Below, one piece after another: positions 46,301 through 55,258 of a DNA stretch of 64,000 nt. The position numbers and the translations under genes were made by a program. The notes under the pieces are model-generated. The model did not search any database. It was not told the DNA's origin and was given only the letters and a program-made list of their open reading frames with translations. The stretch comes from Rugosibacter aromaticivorans (lineage in GTDB: Bacteria; Pseudomonadota; Gammaproteobacteria; Burkholderiales; Rhodocyclaceae), in assembly GCF_000934545.1 (NCBI RefSeq), contig NZ_CP010554.1:558001-622000 (forward strand). The letters run 5' to 3'. How positions within the stretch are numbered: the stretch's first letter is position 1; each line of letters begins with the position of its first letter.

Positions 46301-46757
46301 CGCCGAGATCGAACAGGTGATCAGTATTGCTCCGCAGGCGGCGGCCGGACTGGAACTGGAGATCACTGAAAGCCTGATCATGGAGGACGTCAAGCACAGT
46401 ATCGGCAATCTGCAGGCAATCCGCGCCATGGGCGTCAGCATTGCCATCGACGATTTTGGTACCGGCTTCTCCTCGCTCAGTTACTTGGCCAAACTACCTG
46501 TGGATTCGCTGAAGATCGACCGTTCGTTCATAATTGACATGACTGCCGCACCGGAAGGATTGGCGCTGGTTTCCACGATCATCAGTTTGGCTCATGCACT
46601 AAAGCTCAAGGTAGTGGCGGAAGGTGTCGAAACCGAGGAGCAATCGCGTTTGCTCCGGTTGTTAAACTGCGACCAAATGCAGGGCTTTTTGTTCAGCAAG
46701 CCGGTGCCAAGCGAGGTCTTTGAATTGAAATACCTGGCCCCGCCGCCCGGCGCGTGA
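43341..46757 (+). CDS. PAS-PAS-PAS-GAF-GGDEF-EAL signalling protein (probable c-di-GMP phosphodiesterase)
   Basis: A 1138-residue soluble protein. Residues 1-115 look like a degenerate receiver domain. Three PAS domains follow (about 130-250, 260-385, 390-515: NTTFDLAPVGIVHTSPEG; STIDALFTHICVVDE; AMPQMVWITRADGW), then a GAF domain (about 540-700), GGDEF (about 705-870) and EAL (about 885-1130). The GGDEF signature is replaced by GADQF (near 785), so cyclase activity is unlikely. The EAL domain has GAEALIRW, the DDFGTGFSS loop and a later KIDRSF, so it may hydrolyse c-di-GMP. It starts with TTG overlapping the KaiC-like frame. No membrane spans. The intact frame contrasts with its decayed neighbours. 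Confidence 0.85.
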   Translation: MIRDLAIASVGLLLADPADRRLVTEFLSQIEFNVLVIGEPDTDPDLESASVVIVDEAAARRHGESLFSLKKRMHPLYLPLLLMLPESASTKAWLRAGFDDVLRMPLPRDELGARLEVFLRLRRHSEEALIQSEYRFNTTFDLAPVGIVHTSPEGRFLRANRKFCDMLEYHEDDLTKRSIADVTHFADMNQHAETCNVLWNKPGGAIRVFEKRYLHKDGSAIWANVNVSLVRDKQGDPKHFIAVVEDISERKQMEETLRESERFARSTIDALFTHICVVDETGTIIAVNQAWRDFAESNGMLSSDVSEGANYLAVCDAAGNDSSPEATAIAAGIRDLLEGKRSEFSLEYACHSPTEQRWFIARGTRFPGEGPTRVVISHVDTTERNRTEMALRESEAEFRTLAEAMPQMVWITRADGWKIYFNQQWMDYTGLTLAESLGHGWNKPFHPDDQQRALDAWQQAMATGHTYSLESRLRRADGVYRWWLIRGAPLKDATGNIVKWFGTCTDVHDMKLAELELSHTNQVLRKSEIRIKYMNRIYAMLRGINSLIVCEHDREILFKEACRIAVDVGEYRMAMIFIVDRSTMKIVPGASMGKDDELLTSINHLLSSSKAASNTMVARAIREKKAVVSNDSQSDHQVLLGRKYAEFGVRSMAVMPMIVADEAIGVLALYASEIEHFRDDEMKLLTELTGDIAFGIDHIDKQERLDYLAYYDVLTGIANRSLFLERMTQYMHSADSSGNKLALFLIDLERFKNVNDSLGRTAGDGLLRQVAEWLTCNAGDTNLVARVGADQFAMLLPEVRQEDNMTRLLESTMETFQNHQFHLNDGVFQVAAKVGVALFPDHGGDADALFRNAEAALKKAKARGDRYLFYTDQMMATVSIRLTLENQLRQALDKGEFVLHYQPKVNLLTGKVSGAEALIRWNDPRTGLVPPGHFIPILEETGLIYEVGRWALRQAIDDYLRWRAAGRMVVPIAVNVSPLQLRHHGFIAEIEQVISIAPQAAAGLELEITESLIMEDVKHSIGNLQAIRAMGVSIAIDDFGTGFSSLSYLAKLPVDSLKIDRSFIIDMTAAPEGLALVSTIISLAHALKLKVVAEGVETEEQSRLLRLLNCDQMQGFLFSKPVPSEVFELKYLAPPPGA

Positions 46758-46802
46758 TAAATAGCGATTAGGGTGCAGAGCGCGAATTCGACTGGAGGCC
46801 CA

Positions 46803-47400
46803 ATGGTTGAACACAATAAAAACACCATCGACCGCCCAGGCAAACTGCTGGTGGTGATCAAAAATCAAACGGAGATTTCAAAACGGGGTCTTGATCCGGG
46901 TGGCATCATTACTCTGGCTGCCGAACGCGCCCGAGCGCTCACCGAATCGAATGGCACGGTGGTCGAGTTGATTGAAGGAGAAGGCATGGTCTATGGCGGT
47001 GCGGCCGTGAGCGCCACGACACAAATTTTATATCGACATGGACGGGTTGAAGACGATCAACGACCAGCATGGGCATCAAGCTGGCGACGTGGCGCTGAAA
47101 GCGCTTGCGCAGCGCGTGAAGGACGAAACCCGTGATTCTGATACGGTGGACTTGGTGGTGACGAGTTTGCCGTGACTCTCCATCGGGTTCAGGGTCGCGC
47201 GGGCGGCGAGCTCTCCAGCCAGAGGATGAGATCAAATGCATCAGCAAGCCCTTTGGGTTCAGACAACACGCCATGAAGCTCAGCGCGAGTATCGGATTGG
47301 CAGTGTTCCTGAAGATGGAATAGATCCGGCAACGCTCATCGAGAAGGCGGATCAGGCGATGTATGCAGTGAAGCGCAGCAGATTGACTACGACGGGCTAA
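46803..47400 (+). pseudogene. decayed GAF-GGDEF diguanylate cyclase remnant
   Basis: The first frame shows a GAF-like start (MVEHNKNTIDRPGKLL, later LAAERARALTESNGTVVEL). Another frame reads DMDGLKTINDQHGHQAGDVALKALAQRV, the GGDEF-domain helix and metal-site region. A third reads IDPATLIEKADQAMYAVKRS, the C-terminal GGDEF helix. Several frameshifts and a damaged signature region show the gene is dead. Confidence 0.65.
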
Positions 47401-47492
47401 CCCAGCGTGAATGTCGCTTCGCAGCGTGGCTCGATGCTGTTGGTGGCTTACTGCACGACTCACTAAGGAAGGTGGCATAGAAACAAAACCAG

Positions 47493-47513
47493 ACCCGCTA
47501 CGGCGGGTTTTTT
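47493..47513 (+). terminator. Rho-independent terminator
   Basis: ACCCGC-TACG-GCGGGT stem followed by a run of T (GGGTTTTTTTG). It ends the plus-strand transcription of the decayed islet. Confidence 0.75.
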
Positions 47514-47579
47514 GTTGCCCGTTAGCTATGGCTAACCGTATAATAAAAGGCTCCCCCCGACTAGCGCAGCCCTCGAAAA

Positions 47580-47676
47580 TTGGGGGTATTAATGGGGGTA
47601 TTGTTTTTATTTTTCCAAAAAAATTCAGTATTAAACAATATCTATCTAGGTTTTTTCGATTCCGGCTCCGGCACCA
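47580..47676 (+). other. second attachment-site remnant with G-rich repeats
   Basis: TTCGATTCCGGCTCCGG followed by CACCA at 47655-47676 repeats the 3' end of the tRNA-Leu fragment at 40782-40804 with one G missing. TGGGGGTATT repeats at 47580-47602 mirror those near the first copy. The pair brackets the 6.9-kb decayed islet, as expected for a remnant of a second element inserted in tandem at the same tRNA. The core gene DUF1178 starts only five bases later. Confidence 0.65.
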
Positions 47677-47680
47677 CTCT

Positions 47681-48154
47681 ATGATTGTTCTGAATCTGTT
47701 GTGTGATAACGGGCATCGTTTTGAGGGCTGGTTTGCTTCAAGCGAAGCCTTTCGTGATCAGCAGGCACGCCAGCTGGTGCAATGTACTTATTGCCAAACG
47801 ACCGCCATCACCCAACTGCCCTCCGGTCCGCATATCCGGCGGGGTGTGGCAGCGACTACCCCGGATCGTGACACCACCGATACTGCCGATACCGCCGCAG
47901 CACCAGCTGCGCAACCGTTGCCTGCGATGCAACCGGAAGCAGCACAAAACCTCTTTCAGGCATTGGCGGTAATGGCACGCCAGGCCGAAAATGTGGGTGA
48001 TCGCCTGCCGGAAGAGGCACGGCGCATTCATTACAAGGAAGCACCCGCGCGCAACATTCGCGGTGTGGCAACGCCGGAAGAAACGCATGCGCTGCTTGAC
48101 GAGGGGATCTTAGTGCTGCCAGCGCCTGTACCGCCGGAGAGTGAGACACACTGA
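47681..48154 (+). CDS. DUF1178 family protein
   Basis: A 157-residue protein of the DUF1178 family. The N-terminal zinc-ribbon-like part is MIVLNLLCDNGHRFEGWFASSEAF followed by VQCTYCQTT (C-x2-C), then a variable Ala/Pro-rich linker and a conserved C-terminus (VGDRLPEEARRIHYKEAPARNIRGVATPEETHALLDEGI). Function unknown; the family is common in beta- and alphaproteobacteria. The ATG lies five bases from the attachment-site remnant, so its original promoter was probably displaced. First core-genome gene in the window. Confidence 0.85.
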   Translation: MIVLNLLCDNGHRFEGWFASSEAFRDQQARQLVQCTYCQTTAITQLPSGPHIRRGVAATTPDRDTTDTADTAAAPAAQPLPAMQPEAAQNLFQALAVMARQAENVGDRLPEEARRIHYKEAPARNIRGVATPEETHALLDEGILVLPAPVPPESETH

Positions 48155-48236
48155 GGTTGTTGCTGACGTGGCGTCAGCAGTTGCAAGACCAAACGTAGAA
48201 GCAAGCGTAAAATCAAAGAAAAAATATTTTCCTGGA

Positions 48237-50918
48237 TCAGGATTTCGCCAGCTTGGTTAGCGCATAGATTTTTTCCAGCGCTTCGCGCGGCGTGAGTTCA
48301 TCTGGATTCAGGTCGCGCAGCGCGTCCAGCGCCGGGTGAGGCGGTTCGTCCAAAAGCGGATTCAAAGGTGGCGGTGGCGCGCTGGCGAAAAGATCAGGTT
48401 GCATCAGCGTGCCGACTTCCCGGTTTTCCATCAGCGTCAAACGCCGCCGCGCTTCGCGCACTACTGCGGGAGGCATGCCGGCCAGCGCAGCCACTTGTAC
48501 GCCATAGCTTTGCGAGGCCGGGCCCTCCTTTACCGCGTGCAAAAAGATAATCTTGTGAGCATGTTCCACGGCGTCGAGATGCACATTGCAACAGGCGGGA
48601 TAATCCTGCGCCAGATGGGTGAGTTCGAAGTAGTGGGTCGAGAACAGCGTGTAGGAATGGTTCTTTTCGATCAGGTAGCGGGCGATGGCGAAGGCCAGCG
48701 CAACGCCGTCGAAGGTTGAGGTGCCGCGTCCGATCTCATCCATCAGCACCAGCGATTTGTCGGTTGCCTCATGCAGAATCGCGGCGGCTTCGGTCATTTC
48801 AACCATGAAGGTAGAGCGTCCGGAAGCCAGATCGTCGGACGCGCCGATGCGCGTGTAGATTGCATCCATCGGCCCGATGCGGCAGCGGGTGGCCGGCACG
48901 AAACTGCCGCAGTGGGCGAGCAGAGCAATCAGCGCGACTTGTCTCATGTAGGTGGATTTGCCGCCCATGTTGGGGCCGGTAATCAGCAGCATGCGTCGCG
49001 TGGATGAAAAGTTCAGATTGTTGGCAATGAAGTTTCCTCCGCTGCCACTCACCTGGCGTTCCACGACGGGATGGCGACCACCTTCGATGTCGATCATCGC
49101 CGCATCACAAAATTCGGGCTGCCGGTAGTCGTAGCGTACGGCGGCAGTGGCGAAGGCGGTGAGGCCATCCAGCTCGGCGAGGGCGCGGGCGATGCGTTGC
49201 AGGGCGGGAATGTGCACGGCCAGCGCAGTAACCAGTTCGTCCCACAGCGTGCGTTCCAGTGCTAGTGCACGTTCCTGTGCCGAGAGCGCTTTGTCTTCGA
49301 AAGTTTTGAGTTCGGGCGTGATGTAGCGCTCGGCATTTTTCAGCGTCTGGCGACGGCGGTAATCGTCGGGGATGCGTCCGCTATGGGCACTCGCATGGGT
49401 GACTTCAATGTAGAAGCCATGCACTTTGTTGAACTCCACCTTGAGCGTGGTAATGCCCGTGCGCTGGCGTTCGCGTGATTCGAGTGCGAGGAGAAACGCG
49501 CCGCAGTTGTCTTGTATGTTGCGTAGCTCGTCCAGCTCAGTGTCATAGCCTGATGCGATGACGCCGCCATCGCGCAAAAAGGTAGCGGGTTCAGTGGCGA
49601 TGGCTTGCGTGAGCAGGGCGAGGCAGGCGTGCGGTGTGGCCAGCGCGGCGGTTAATTCGGCGAGACGTGAGAGCGTGTTTGGGAATGCGTTTTTCTCATG
49701 GGCCGCCGTGTCCTCAGCGCCGACTTTTTGCGACAGCAGATCGCGAATGGCATCCAGTCGTGAGAGGCTGTCGCGCAACGCGGATAAATCGCGTGGCCGC
49801 ACGTTTTTCAGTGCGATGCGCGCGGTGATGCGCTCGATGTCTGCAAATCCGGTGAGTGCTTTGTTGAGCAGTGCGTAAGGCCCCTCACCAGTTGCGCCCA
49901 TCAGCGCGGCAACGGACTCATGGCGGGCTTGAGGAATGGCACGGTCAGTAGCGGGATGATGCAGGTTGTGGCGCAACCAGCGCGAGCCCATGCTGGTGGC
50001 GCAGGTGTCGAGCAGCGAGAGCAGCGTGGGTGAGGTTTCGCCACGCAGTGTTTCGGAGATTTCAAGATTGCGTCGGGTGGCGGCATCCAGCCGCAAATAC
50101 GCGCTTTCCCGCTCCACGGTGAGGCCAGTGATATGTGCCAGCGCCTGCATCTGCGTGGCTTGCGCATAACGATACAACGCCCCCGCCGCTGCCAGCGCCA
50201 GTGCTTCATCGGCCAGACCAAAGCCTGCCAGGTCGCGCGTGCCGAAGTGTTCGGTCAGCGCATGCTTGGCCGCTTGCGCATCGAAGTGCCAGTCGGGTAA
50301 ATATTGAATGACGGCGCCATTGTCTGCTGTGATGTTGGCGTTGTTGCTTGCATCGTTGCGTATCTCATCTGGTAACAAAAGTTCTGCCGGACGCAGGCGC
50401 TCGAGATGTGCGGGCAGCGTATCGCGCGAAGTTTCCATCAGCCGCAAATCGCCATTCGACAGATTCAGCCAGGCCAGACCCGCGCGCTGGCGGTCGATGA
50501 TCAGCGCGACCAGCAGGCTATCGCGCTTGTCGTCAAGCAGCCCGGCATCGGTCAGCGTGCCGGGGGTGACGACGCGCATCACGGTACGCTCCATCGGGCC
50601 TTTGGCGAGCGCTGGGTCGCCAATCTGCTCACAGATAGCAATCGAGACGCCAAGCTTTATCAGTCGCGCGAGATAACCATCGACTGCATGGTAGGGAATG
50701 CCTGCCATTGGAATGGGTTTGCCCGCTGATTGGCCGCGCGTGGTTAGCGTCAGATCAAGCAGGCGCGACGCGTGCTCGGCGTCTTCATAAAACAGCTCGT
50801 AAAAATCGCCCATGCGGAAAAACAGCAGCTTGTCAGCGTGCTCCGCCTTGTGGCGGAACCACTGCTGCATGACCGGGGTATGCGCCGTTAGATCAGGGTT
50901 CGAAGGCGTCGTGGCCAT
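48237..50918 (-). CDS. mutS: DNA mismatch repair ATPase MutS
   Basis: An 893-residue MutS that recognises mismatches and starts methyl-directed repair with MutL. The mismatch-reading motif [10 protein letters not shown] lies at residues 34-43 (Phe39, Glu41). Core, lever and clamp domains follow, then the ATPase domain with Walker [11 protein letters not shown] near residue 647 and Walker [18 protein letters not shown]. The HTH/dimerisation part near the C-terminus and a final [19 protein letters not shown] segment match full-length MutS1 proteins. The adjoining minus-strand suhB gene ends 20 bases upstream of its start, so both may be cotranscribed. Confidence 0.97.
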   Translation of the reverse strand: MATTPSNPDLTAHTPVMQQWFRHKAEHADKLLFFRMGDFYELFYEDAEHASRLLDLTLTTRGQSAGKPIPMAGIPYHAVDGYLARLIKLGVSIAICEQIGDPALAKGPMERTVMRVVTPGTLTDAGLLDDKRDSLLVALIIDRQRAGLAWLNLSNGDLRLMETSRDTLPAHLERLRPAELLLPDEIRNDASNNANITADNGAVIQYLPDWHFDAQAAKHALTEHFGTRDLAGFGLADEALALAAAGALYRYAQATQMQALAHITGLTVERESAYLRLDAATRRNLEISETLRGETSPTLLSLLDTCATSMGSRWLRHNLHHPATDRAIPQARHESVAALMGATGEGPYALLNKALTGFADIERITARIALKNVRPRDLSALRDSLSRLDAIRDLLSQKVGAEDTAAHEKNAFPNTLSRLAELTAALATPHACLALLTQAIATEPATFLRDGGVIASGYDTELDELRNIQDNCGAFLLALESRERQRTGITTLKVEFNKVHGFYIEVTHASAHSGRIPDDYRRRQTLKNAERYITPELKTFEDKALSAQERALALERTLWDELVTALAVHIPALQRIARALAELDGLTAFATAAVRYDYRQPEFCDAAMIDIEGGRHPVVERQVSGSGGNFIANNLNFSSTRRMLLITGPNMGGKSTYMRQVALIALLAHCGSFVPATRCRIGPMDAIYTRIGASDDLASGRSTFMVEMTEAAAILHEATDKSLVLMDEIGRGTSTFDGVALAFAIARYLIEKNHSYTLFSTHYFELTHLAQDYPACCNVHLDAVEHAHKIIFLHAVKEGPASQSYGVQVAALAGMPPAVVREARRRLTLMENREVGTLMQPDLFASAPPPPLNPLLDEPPHPALDALRDLNPDELTPREALEKIYALTKLAKS

Positions 50919-50937
50919 ACCGCACTCATTGTCAGGA

Positions 50938-51744
50938 TCAGGCGCGCAAAGCAGGTGTCAGGTGGGGTGTGATCACTTGCAGGAGCTGGCTGAAAATCTT
51001 CGGGTTGCCGCCAATGATATTGCCGGTCTGGATGAAGTTTGATTCACCCGACAGGTCGCCAACCAGACCTCCGGCTTCGGTAATCAGCAGGCTGCCGGCA
51101 GCCATGTCCCAGGGAGAGAGACCCAGTTCCCAGAAGCCATCCATGCGGCCGCAGGCGACCCAGGCGAGGTCGAGCGAGGCGGCGCCGGGGCGGCGCATGC
51201 CGGCAGTTTTTTGGGCGAGTTCGCGGAAGATGGCGAGATAGGTGTCGATATGATCGAACATGCGGTAGGGGAAGCCGGTGCCAATCAACGTTTCATCCAG
51301 CCGGGTGCGCTTGGCGACGCGTATGCGTTTGCCATTGACGAAGGCGCCACCACCTTTGCTGGCGGTAAAAATTTCGTTGCGATTGGCGTCATACACCACG
51401 GCTTGCTGCATCACGCCTTGTTTTGCCAGGCCAATTGAAATGGCATATTGTGGCACGCCATGGATGAAGTTGGTGGTGCCATCGAGCGGATCAATGATCC
51501 ATTGAAACTCGGCGGCGGCATCGGTGCCAGCCAGGCCGGACTCCTCTGCTAGAATTCCATACGTTGGATAGGCCTCGCGCAAGACAGCAATGATGGCCGC
51601 TTCGGCCGCTCGATCAACCTCGGTGACGTAATCGCTTTGTTGCTTGACCCCGACATTGAGCGAGTCGATATCGAGACTGGCGCGGTTGATGATCTGACCG
51701 GCGCGTCGCGCGGCCTTGACGGCGATGTTGAGCGTGGGATGCAT
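50938..51744 (-). CDS. suhB: inositol-1-monophosphatase SuhB
   Basis: A 268-residue Mg-dependent phosphatase of the inositol monophosphatase family. Metal motifs are ILAEESG (Glu67-Glu68) and [11 protein letters not shown] (Asp85, Asp88), and the second family motif is [15 protein letters not shown] near 215-229. SuhB of Escherichia coli also takes part in ribosomal RNA antitermination; the same may hold here. It is transcribed divergently from trmJ, with 121 bases between, and lies directly upstream of mutS on the same strand. Confidence 0.93.
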   Translation of the reverse strand: MHPTLNIAVKAARRAGQIINRASLDIDSLNVGVKQQSDYVTEVDRAAEAAIIAVLREAYPTYGILAEESGLAGTDAAAEFQWIIDPLDGTTNFIHGVPQYAISIGLAKQGVMQQAVVYDANRNEIFTASKGGGAFVNGKRIRVAKRTRLDETLIGTGFPYRMFDHIDTYLAIFRELAQKTAGMRRPGAASLDLAWVACGRMDGFWELGLSPWDMAAGSLLITEAGGLVGDLSGESNFIQTGNIIGGNPKIFSQLLQVITPHLTPALRA

Positions 51745-51865
51745 GGAATTTTTATAAGAGAGCAGGCGCTATGCGCGCGAAGGGCGTCATTCTAATATGA
51801 ACCTACAAATGATTCACTTGGCTGACTGGATTTTTGCCACGACGCAGGTTGAAGTGTTGCGCTAG

Positions 51866-52609
51866 ATGGTATCGCCTTTGACAGTGTTGCCGGCTTTGGA
51901 TCAGATTCGGGTTGTGTTGTCGCACACCAGCCACCCAGGCAATATTGGGGCTGCGGCGCGGGCAATGAAAACCATGGGGCTTACTCGGCTGGTACTGGTT
52001 AACCCTAAAATATTCCCTGATGCGCAAGCAGAAGCTATGGCGGCTGGGGCAACGGATGTGCTGGCAGCAGCTCAGGTGGTGACGTCTTTATCTGAAGCGC
52101 TTGCGGGGACGATACTGGCTGTCGCCATGAGTGCGCGACGACGTGAATTGGCTGTGCCCCCCGTGTGGGCGCGTGAAGCGGCTGCCGAACTGGTGACAGC
52201 CGCAACGACAGGTGAGGTAGCGTTGGTGTTTGGTAATGAAACGGCCGGGTTGTCGAACGAAGAGTTACTCCAATGCCGCCGTTGGGCGATGATTCCGGTG
52301 AATCCGGCGTTTAGCTCGTTGAATGTCGCTGCGGCCGTGCAGGTCATGTGTTACGAACTAAGGCTGGCTGGCGAAGTGACGGGGTTGCCGCCCGAGGTGT
52401 CGGGTGCGGGGTTGCCAGCGAATCACGAAGAGGTGGAACACCTGGTGGCGCATATCGAGCGGGCAGCCATTGCTAGCGGATTTCTTGACCCGGCTACGCC
52501 TAAGCGGCTTATTCTGCGCATGCGACGTCTGTTTTCTCGGGCGGTGATTGAAAAAGAAGAAGTGAATATATTGCGTGGATTGCTCACGGCATTTGAGAAG
52601 AAGCCATAG
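51866..52609 (+). CDS. trmJ: tRNA (Cm32/Um32) 2'-O-methyltransferase TrmJ
   Basis: A 247-residue SPOUT methyltransferase. The SpoU motifs are RVVLSHTSHPGNIGAAARAMKTMGL (motif 1), ALVFGNETAGLSNEEL (motif 2) and MIPVNPAFSSLNVAAAVQVMCYEL (motif 3), covering residues 10-165. A C-terminal helical extension ending RRLFSRAVIEKEEVNILRGLLTAFEKK is typical for TrmJ. It methylates position 32 of the anticodon loop using SAM. It sits 36 bases ahead of cysE, an arrangement common in beta- and gammaproteobacteria. Confidence 0.93.
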   Translation: MVSPLTVLPALDQIRVVLSHTSHPGNIGAAARAMKTMGLTRLVLVNPKIFPDAQAEAMAAGATDVLAAAQVVTSLSEALAGTILAVAMSARRRELAVPPVWAREAAAELVTAATTGEVALVFGNETAGLSNEELLQCRRWAMIPVNPAFSSLNVAAAVQVMCYELRLAGEVTGLPPEVSGAGLPANHEEVEHLVAHIERAAIASGFLDPATPKRLILRMRRLFSRAVIEKEEVNILRGLLTAFEKKP

Positions 52610-52645
52610 GCACAAACGCTGTACTTTAATAAGGAATGACATACT

Positions 52646-53398
52646 ATGCTGGCTCATTTGCGTGAAGATATCGCCTGTGTTTTTGAACGCGATCCTGCCG
52701 CTCGCTCGACATGGGAAGTGCTGACCTGCTACCCGGGTTTGCACGCGCTCACACTGCACCGCGTGGCGCACTGGCTGTGGCAGGTGCGTTTTCGCTGGTT
52801 GGCGCGCTTCTTGGCGCATCTGGTGCGCTGGGCAACCGGTATCGAGATTCACCCTGGGGCAACCATAGGCCGCCGTGTGTTTATTGATCATGGCATGGGC
52901 GTGGTGATTGGTGAAACGGCCGTGATTAGCGATGACTGCACGCTGTATCACGGCGTCACTCTTGGGGGAACTTCATGGAGCAAGGGCAAGCGCCATCCCA
53001 CGTTGTTGCGCGGCGTAGTGATCGGTGCCGGGGCAAAAGTGCTCGGGCCGATTACGCTGGGCGAAGGCGCGAAAGTGGGTTCCAATGCCGTGGTGGTGCG
53101 TGATGTGCCGCCAGGGGCAACGGCGGTTGGTATTCCGGCGCGAATCGTAGATGCCGGGCGCGACTCTGTGCGCGAAGAGCAGGCAGAGAAAATGGGGTTT
53201 TCTGCCTACGCCATTACTAAAAATGAAGATGATCCCTTGGCTAAAGCAATTCATGGCCTCCTTGATCATGCCGTTGAGACAGATCGTCGGCTGGCTTGCC
53301 TGTTGAAGGCGGTTGAACGATCTGGCGTTTCTCTGGAAGACGATATGGCAACGGCAGACAAGTTCGACCCTAACTATCTGTCTAAAATAGTTGACTAA
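52646..53398 (+). CDS. cysE: serine O-acetyltransferase CysE
   Basis: A 250-residue left-handed beta-helix acyltransferase. The N-terminal helical part ([31 protein letters not shown]) is followed by hexapeptide repeats ([43 protein letters not shown]) and [20 protein letters not shown]. It makes O-acetylserine from serine and acetyl-CoA, the precursor of cysteine. The C-terminus is longer than in short CysE forms and ends in KIVD. It lies directly before iscR and supplies the cysteine used by the two desulfurases; one IscR-like site overlaps its stop codon. Confidence 0.95.
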   Translation: MLAHLREDIACVFERDPAARSTWEVLTCYPGLHALTLHRVAHWLWQVRFRWLARFLAHLVRWATGIEIHPGATIGRRVFIDHGMGVVIGETAVISDDCTLYHGVTLGGTSWSKGKRHPTLLRGVVIGAGAKVLGPITLGEGAKVGSNAVVVRDVPPGATAVGIPARIVDAGRDSVREEQAEKMGFSAYAITKNEDDPLAKAIHGLLDHAVETDRRLACLLKAVERSGVSLEDDMATADKFDPNYLSKIVD

Positions 53399-53440
53399 AT
53401 CTATCGGGATAGCCTATAGTCGACTTAAATAGTCGGGTAT
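53387..53440 (+). promoter_or_regulatory. tandem IscR type 1 binding sites upstream of iscR
   Basis: The site at 53416-53440 fits the 25-bp type 1 pattern (ATAGTCGACT, AAAT, AGTCGGGTAT) at all but one position. A weaker site at 53387-53411 (ATAGTTGACTAAAT, then ATCGGGAT) covers the cysE stop. The spacing resembles the paired sites of the Escherichia coli isc promoter, so feedback repression by holo-IscR is likely. Confidence 0.75.
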
Positions 53441-53530
53441 TTCTGCTTGGCTGGTTTTGTTGTATTCGCTGTATTCGTTACATCAGGTGGGTTGAAGCGG
53501 CTTGTTTCACCTCCATGAAAGGGACATCAG

Positions 53531-54040
53531 ATGAGACTGACAACCAAAGGACGTTTTGCCGTTACCGCAATGATCGATCTGGCCATGCGCCAGCACGAGG
53601 GCCCGGTAACGCTAGCGGGCATCAGCGAGCGGCAGCGCATTTCTTTGTCGTACCTTGAACAGTTGTTCGGCAAGTTACGCCGCTCTCAATTGGTGTCTAG
53701 CGTGCGTGGTCCTGGCGGTGGTTATCGGTTGACTAAAGCGCTTGGCGATATTTCTGTGGCAGAAATCATTCATGCGGTCGATGAGTCTCTGGATGCTACG
53801 CAGTGCGGTGGCAAGCGCGATTGCTCTGAAGACCGGCGTGTTTGCATGACGCACGATTTATGGACAAATCTGAATAAAAGAATGTTCGACTACCTTGATT
53901 CGGTGAATCTGGCTGAGCTTGTCGCTCAGCAGCACGCCGCCCCTGCTGTATTGCATGACGAGCGGGTGGCGCAACGTAAGCCAGGTGCGACACAGAGTAC
54001 AAAAAAGGAACCAACGCAAGGTGCTGTTGCCAGCGTATAA
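53531..54040 (+). CDS. iscR: Fe-S cluster assembly regulator IscR
   Basis: A 169-residue Rrf2-family repressor. The winged helix lies at residues 1-70 ([46 protein letters not shown]). The cluster ligands are Cys92, Cys98 and Cys105 with His108 ([18 protein letters not shown]), one residue wider than the Escherichia coli spacing. It senses Fe-S supply by carrying a 2Fe-2S cluster and represses isc. GAAAGGGACATCAG precedes the ATG. It is followed three bases later by the first desulfurase gene, and has type 1 sites upstream. Confidence 0.95.
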   Translation: MRLTTKGRFAVTAMIDLAMRQHEGPVTLAGISERQRISLSYLEQLFGKLRRSQLVSSVRGPGGGYRLTKALGDISVAEIIHAVDESLDATQCGGKRDCSEDRRVCMTHDLWTNLNKRMFDYLDSVNLAELVAQQHAAPAVLHDERVAQRKPGATQSTKKEPTQGAVASV

Positions 54041-54043
54041 GCC

Positions 54044-55222
54044 ATGTTCGCACCTGTCTATTTTGACTACAACGCCACCACCCCGCTGGATTCACGGGTG
54101 CTGGAAGCCATGCTGCCGTACTTGACGCAGCAGTATGGCAATGCCTCCAGCCGCCATGAATACGGCCGTGCGGCGCGGCGGGCGATAGACGAGGCAAGGC
54201 AGCGTGTGGCGCATGCCGTCGGGGCGCATCCGACAGAGGTGGTGTTTACTAGCGGCGGTTCAGAAGCCAATAATTTATTTATCAAGGGTGCGGCGGCTTT
54301 GTTGCCAAAGGGCACCGTGGCGATCTCTGCCATTGAGCACCCCTGCGTGCGTGAGCCGGCGCGGCAACTGGTGCGTACTGGCTGGCGCTTGCGCGAGATC
54401 GCAGTAGATGCCGAGTGCCGTGTCACCAGCGCCGACTTTTTTGCAGCGTTGGCCGAAAAGCCGGCAGGGGGTGCCACACTGGTTTCGGTGATGCTCGCGA
54501 ACAATGAAACCGGCGCGATACAGAATGTAGTTCAAATGGCGGCTCAACTGGCGGCGCAGACTAAATCGACAAGTGCCTTGTTCCATACCGATGCCGTGCA
54601 GGCTTTCGGCCGCGTGCCGGTAGATTTTCGCGCCCTCAATGTGGCAGGTGTGCATGCCATGACGGTGTCCGCACACAAGATTGGCGGGCCGAAAGGTGCC
54701 GGTGCTTTGGTTCTGGATAAGCGGCTTGAATTGCAGCCGTTCATTGCGGGCGGTGGGCACGAGCACGGCTTGCGTTCGGGCACCGAGAATGTGGCAGCGA
54801 TTGTTGGTTTTGGCCTGGCGGCGGAACTGGCTGTTGCCCATCAGCAAACCCAAGCCACCACCTTGCGCGCTTTACGTGCAGAATTAGAAGCAGGTTTGTC
54901 TACCTTAGGCGCGCATGTTTTTGCCGCGCAAACAGACCGCTTGCCCAACACAAGCTATTTTGCGCTAGCTGATGTCGATGGCGAAACCCTGGTGGGTCGG
55001 CTGGATCGTGCAGGTTTTGCGGTCGCCGCAGGAGCGGCTTGCTCCAGCGCCAACCCGGCACCTTCGCACGTGCTGTTAGCTATGGGCATTCAGCCAGCGT
55101 TAGCGCGAGGAGCAGTGCGTGTGAGCCTGGGTGCGGGGACAACCCAGCAGCAGATACATGATTTTCTCAGCGTGCTTAAAACCACGCTGGGGCAACTTAA
55201 GGCATTGGTCGCAGAAGCGTGA
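54044..55222 (+). CDS. second cysteine desulfurase (NifS/IscS-like)
   Basis: A 392-residue class V PLP enzyme, about equally long as IscS but clearly a different paralogue. The N-terminal YFDYNATTPLDSRVLEAMLPYL is followed by the PLP lysine in VSAHKIGGPKGAGAL near residue 207 and the catalytic Cys in AAGAACSSANPAPSHVLLAMG near 330. It removes sulfur from cysteine as a persulfide. It is placed between iscR and iscS; this doubling is seen in some betaproteobacteria. Its division of labour with IscS (e.g. tRNA thiolation or cofactor sulfur) is not known. Confidence 0.88.
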   Translation: MFAPVYFDYNATTPLDSRVLEAMLPYLTQQYGNASSRHEYGRAARRAIDEARQRVAHAVGAHPTEVVFTSGGSEANNLFIKGAAALLPKGTVAISAIEHPCVREPARQLVRTGWRLREIAVDAECRVTSADFFAALAEKPAGGATLVSVMLANNETGAIQNVVQMAAQLAAQTKSTSALFHTDAVQAFGRVPVDFRALNVAGVHAMTVSAHKIGGPKGAGALVLDKRLELQPFIAGGGHEHGLRSGTENVAAIVGFGLAAELAVAHQQTQATTLRALRAELEAGLSTLGAHVFAAQTDRLPNTSYFALADVDGETLVGRLDRAGFAVAAGAACSSANPAPSHVLLAMGIQPALARGAVRVSLGAGTTQQQIHDFLSVLKTTLGQLKALVAEA

Positions 55223-55258
55223 CCACTGTGACTACTCGCTGAAATGGAGAAGCTGAAA

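Noticed and set aside
54067-54853. Minus-strand frames opposite the second cysteine desulfurase
   Set aside because: Antisense shadows of a gene with intact PLP and cysteine motifs.
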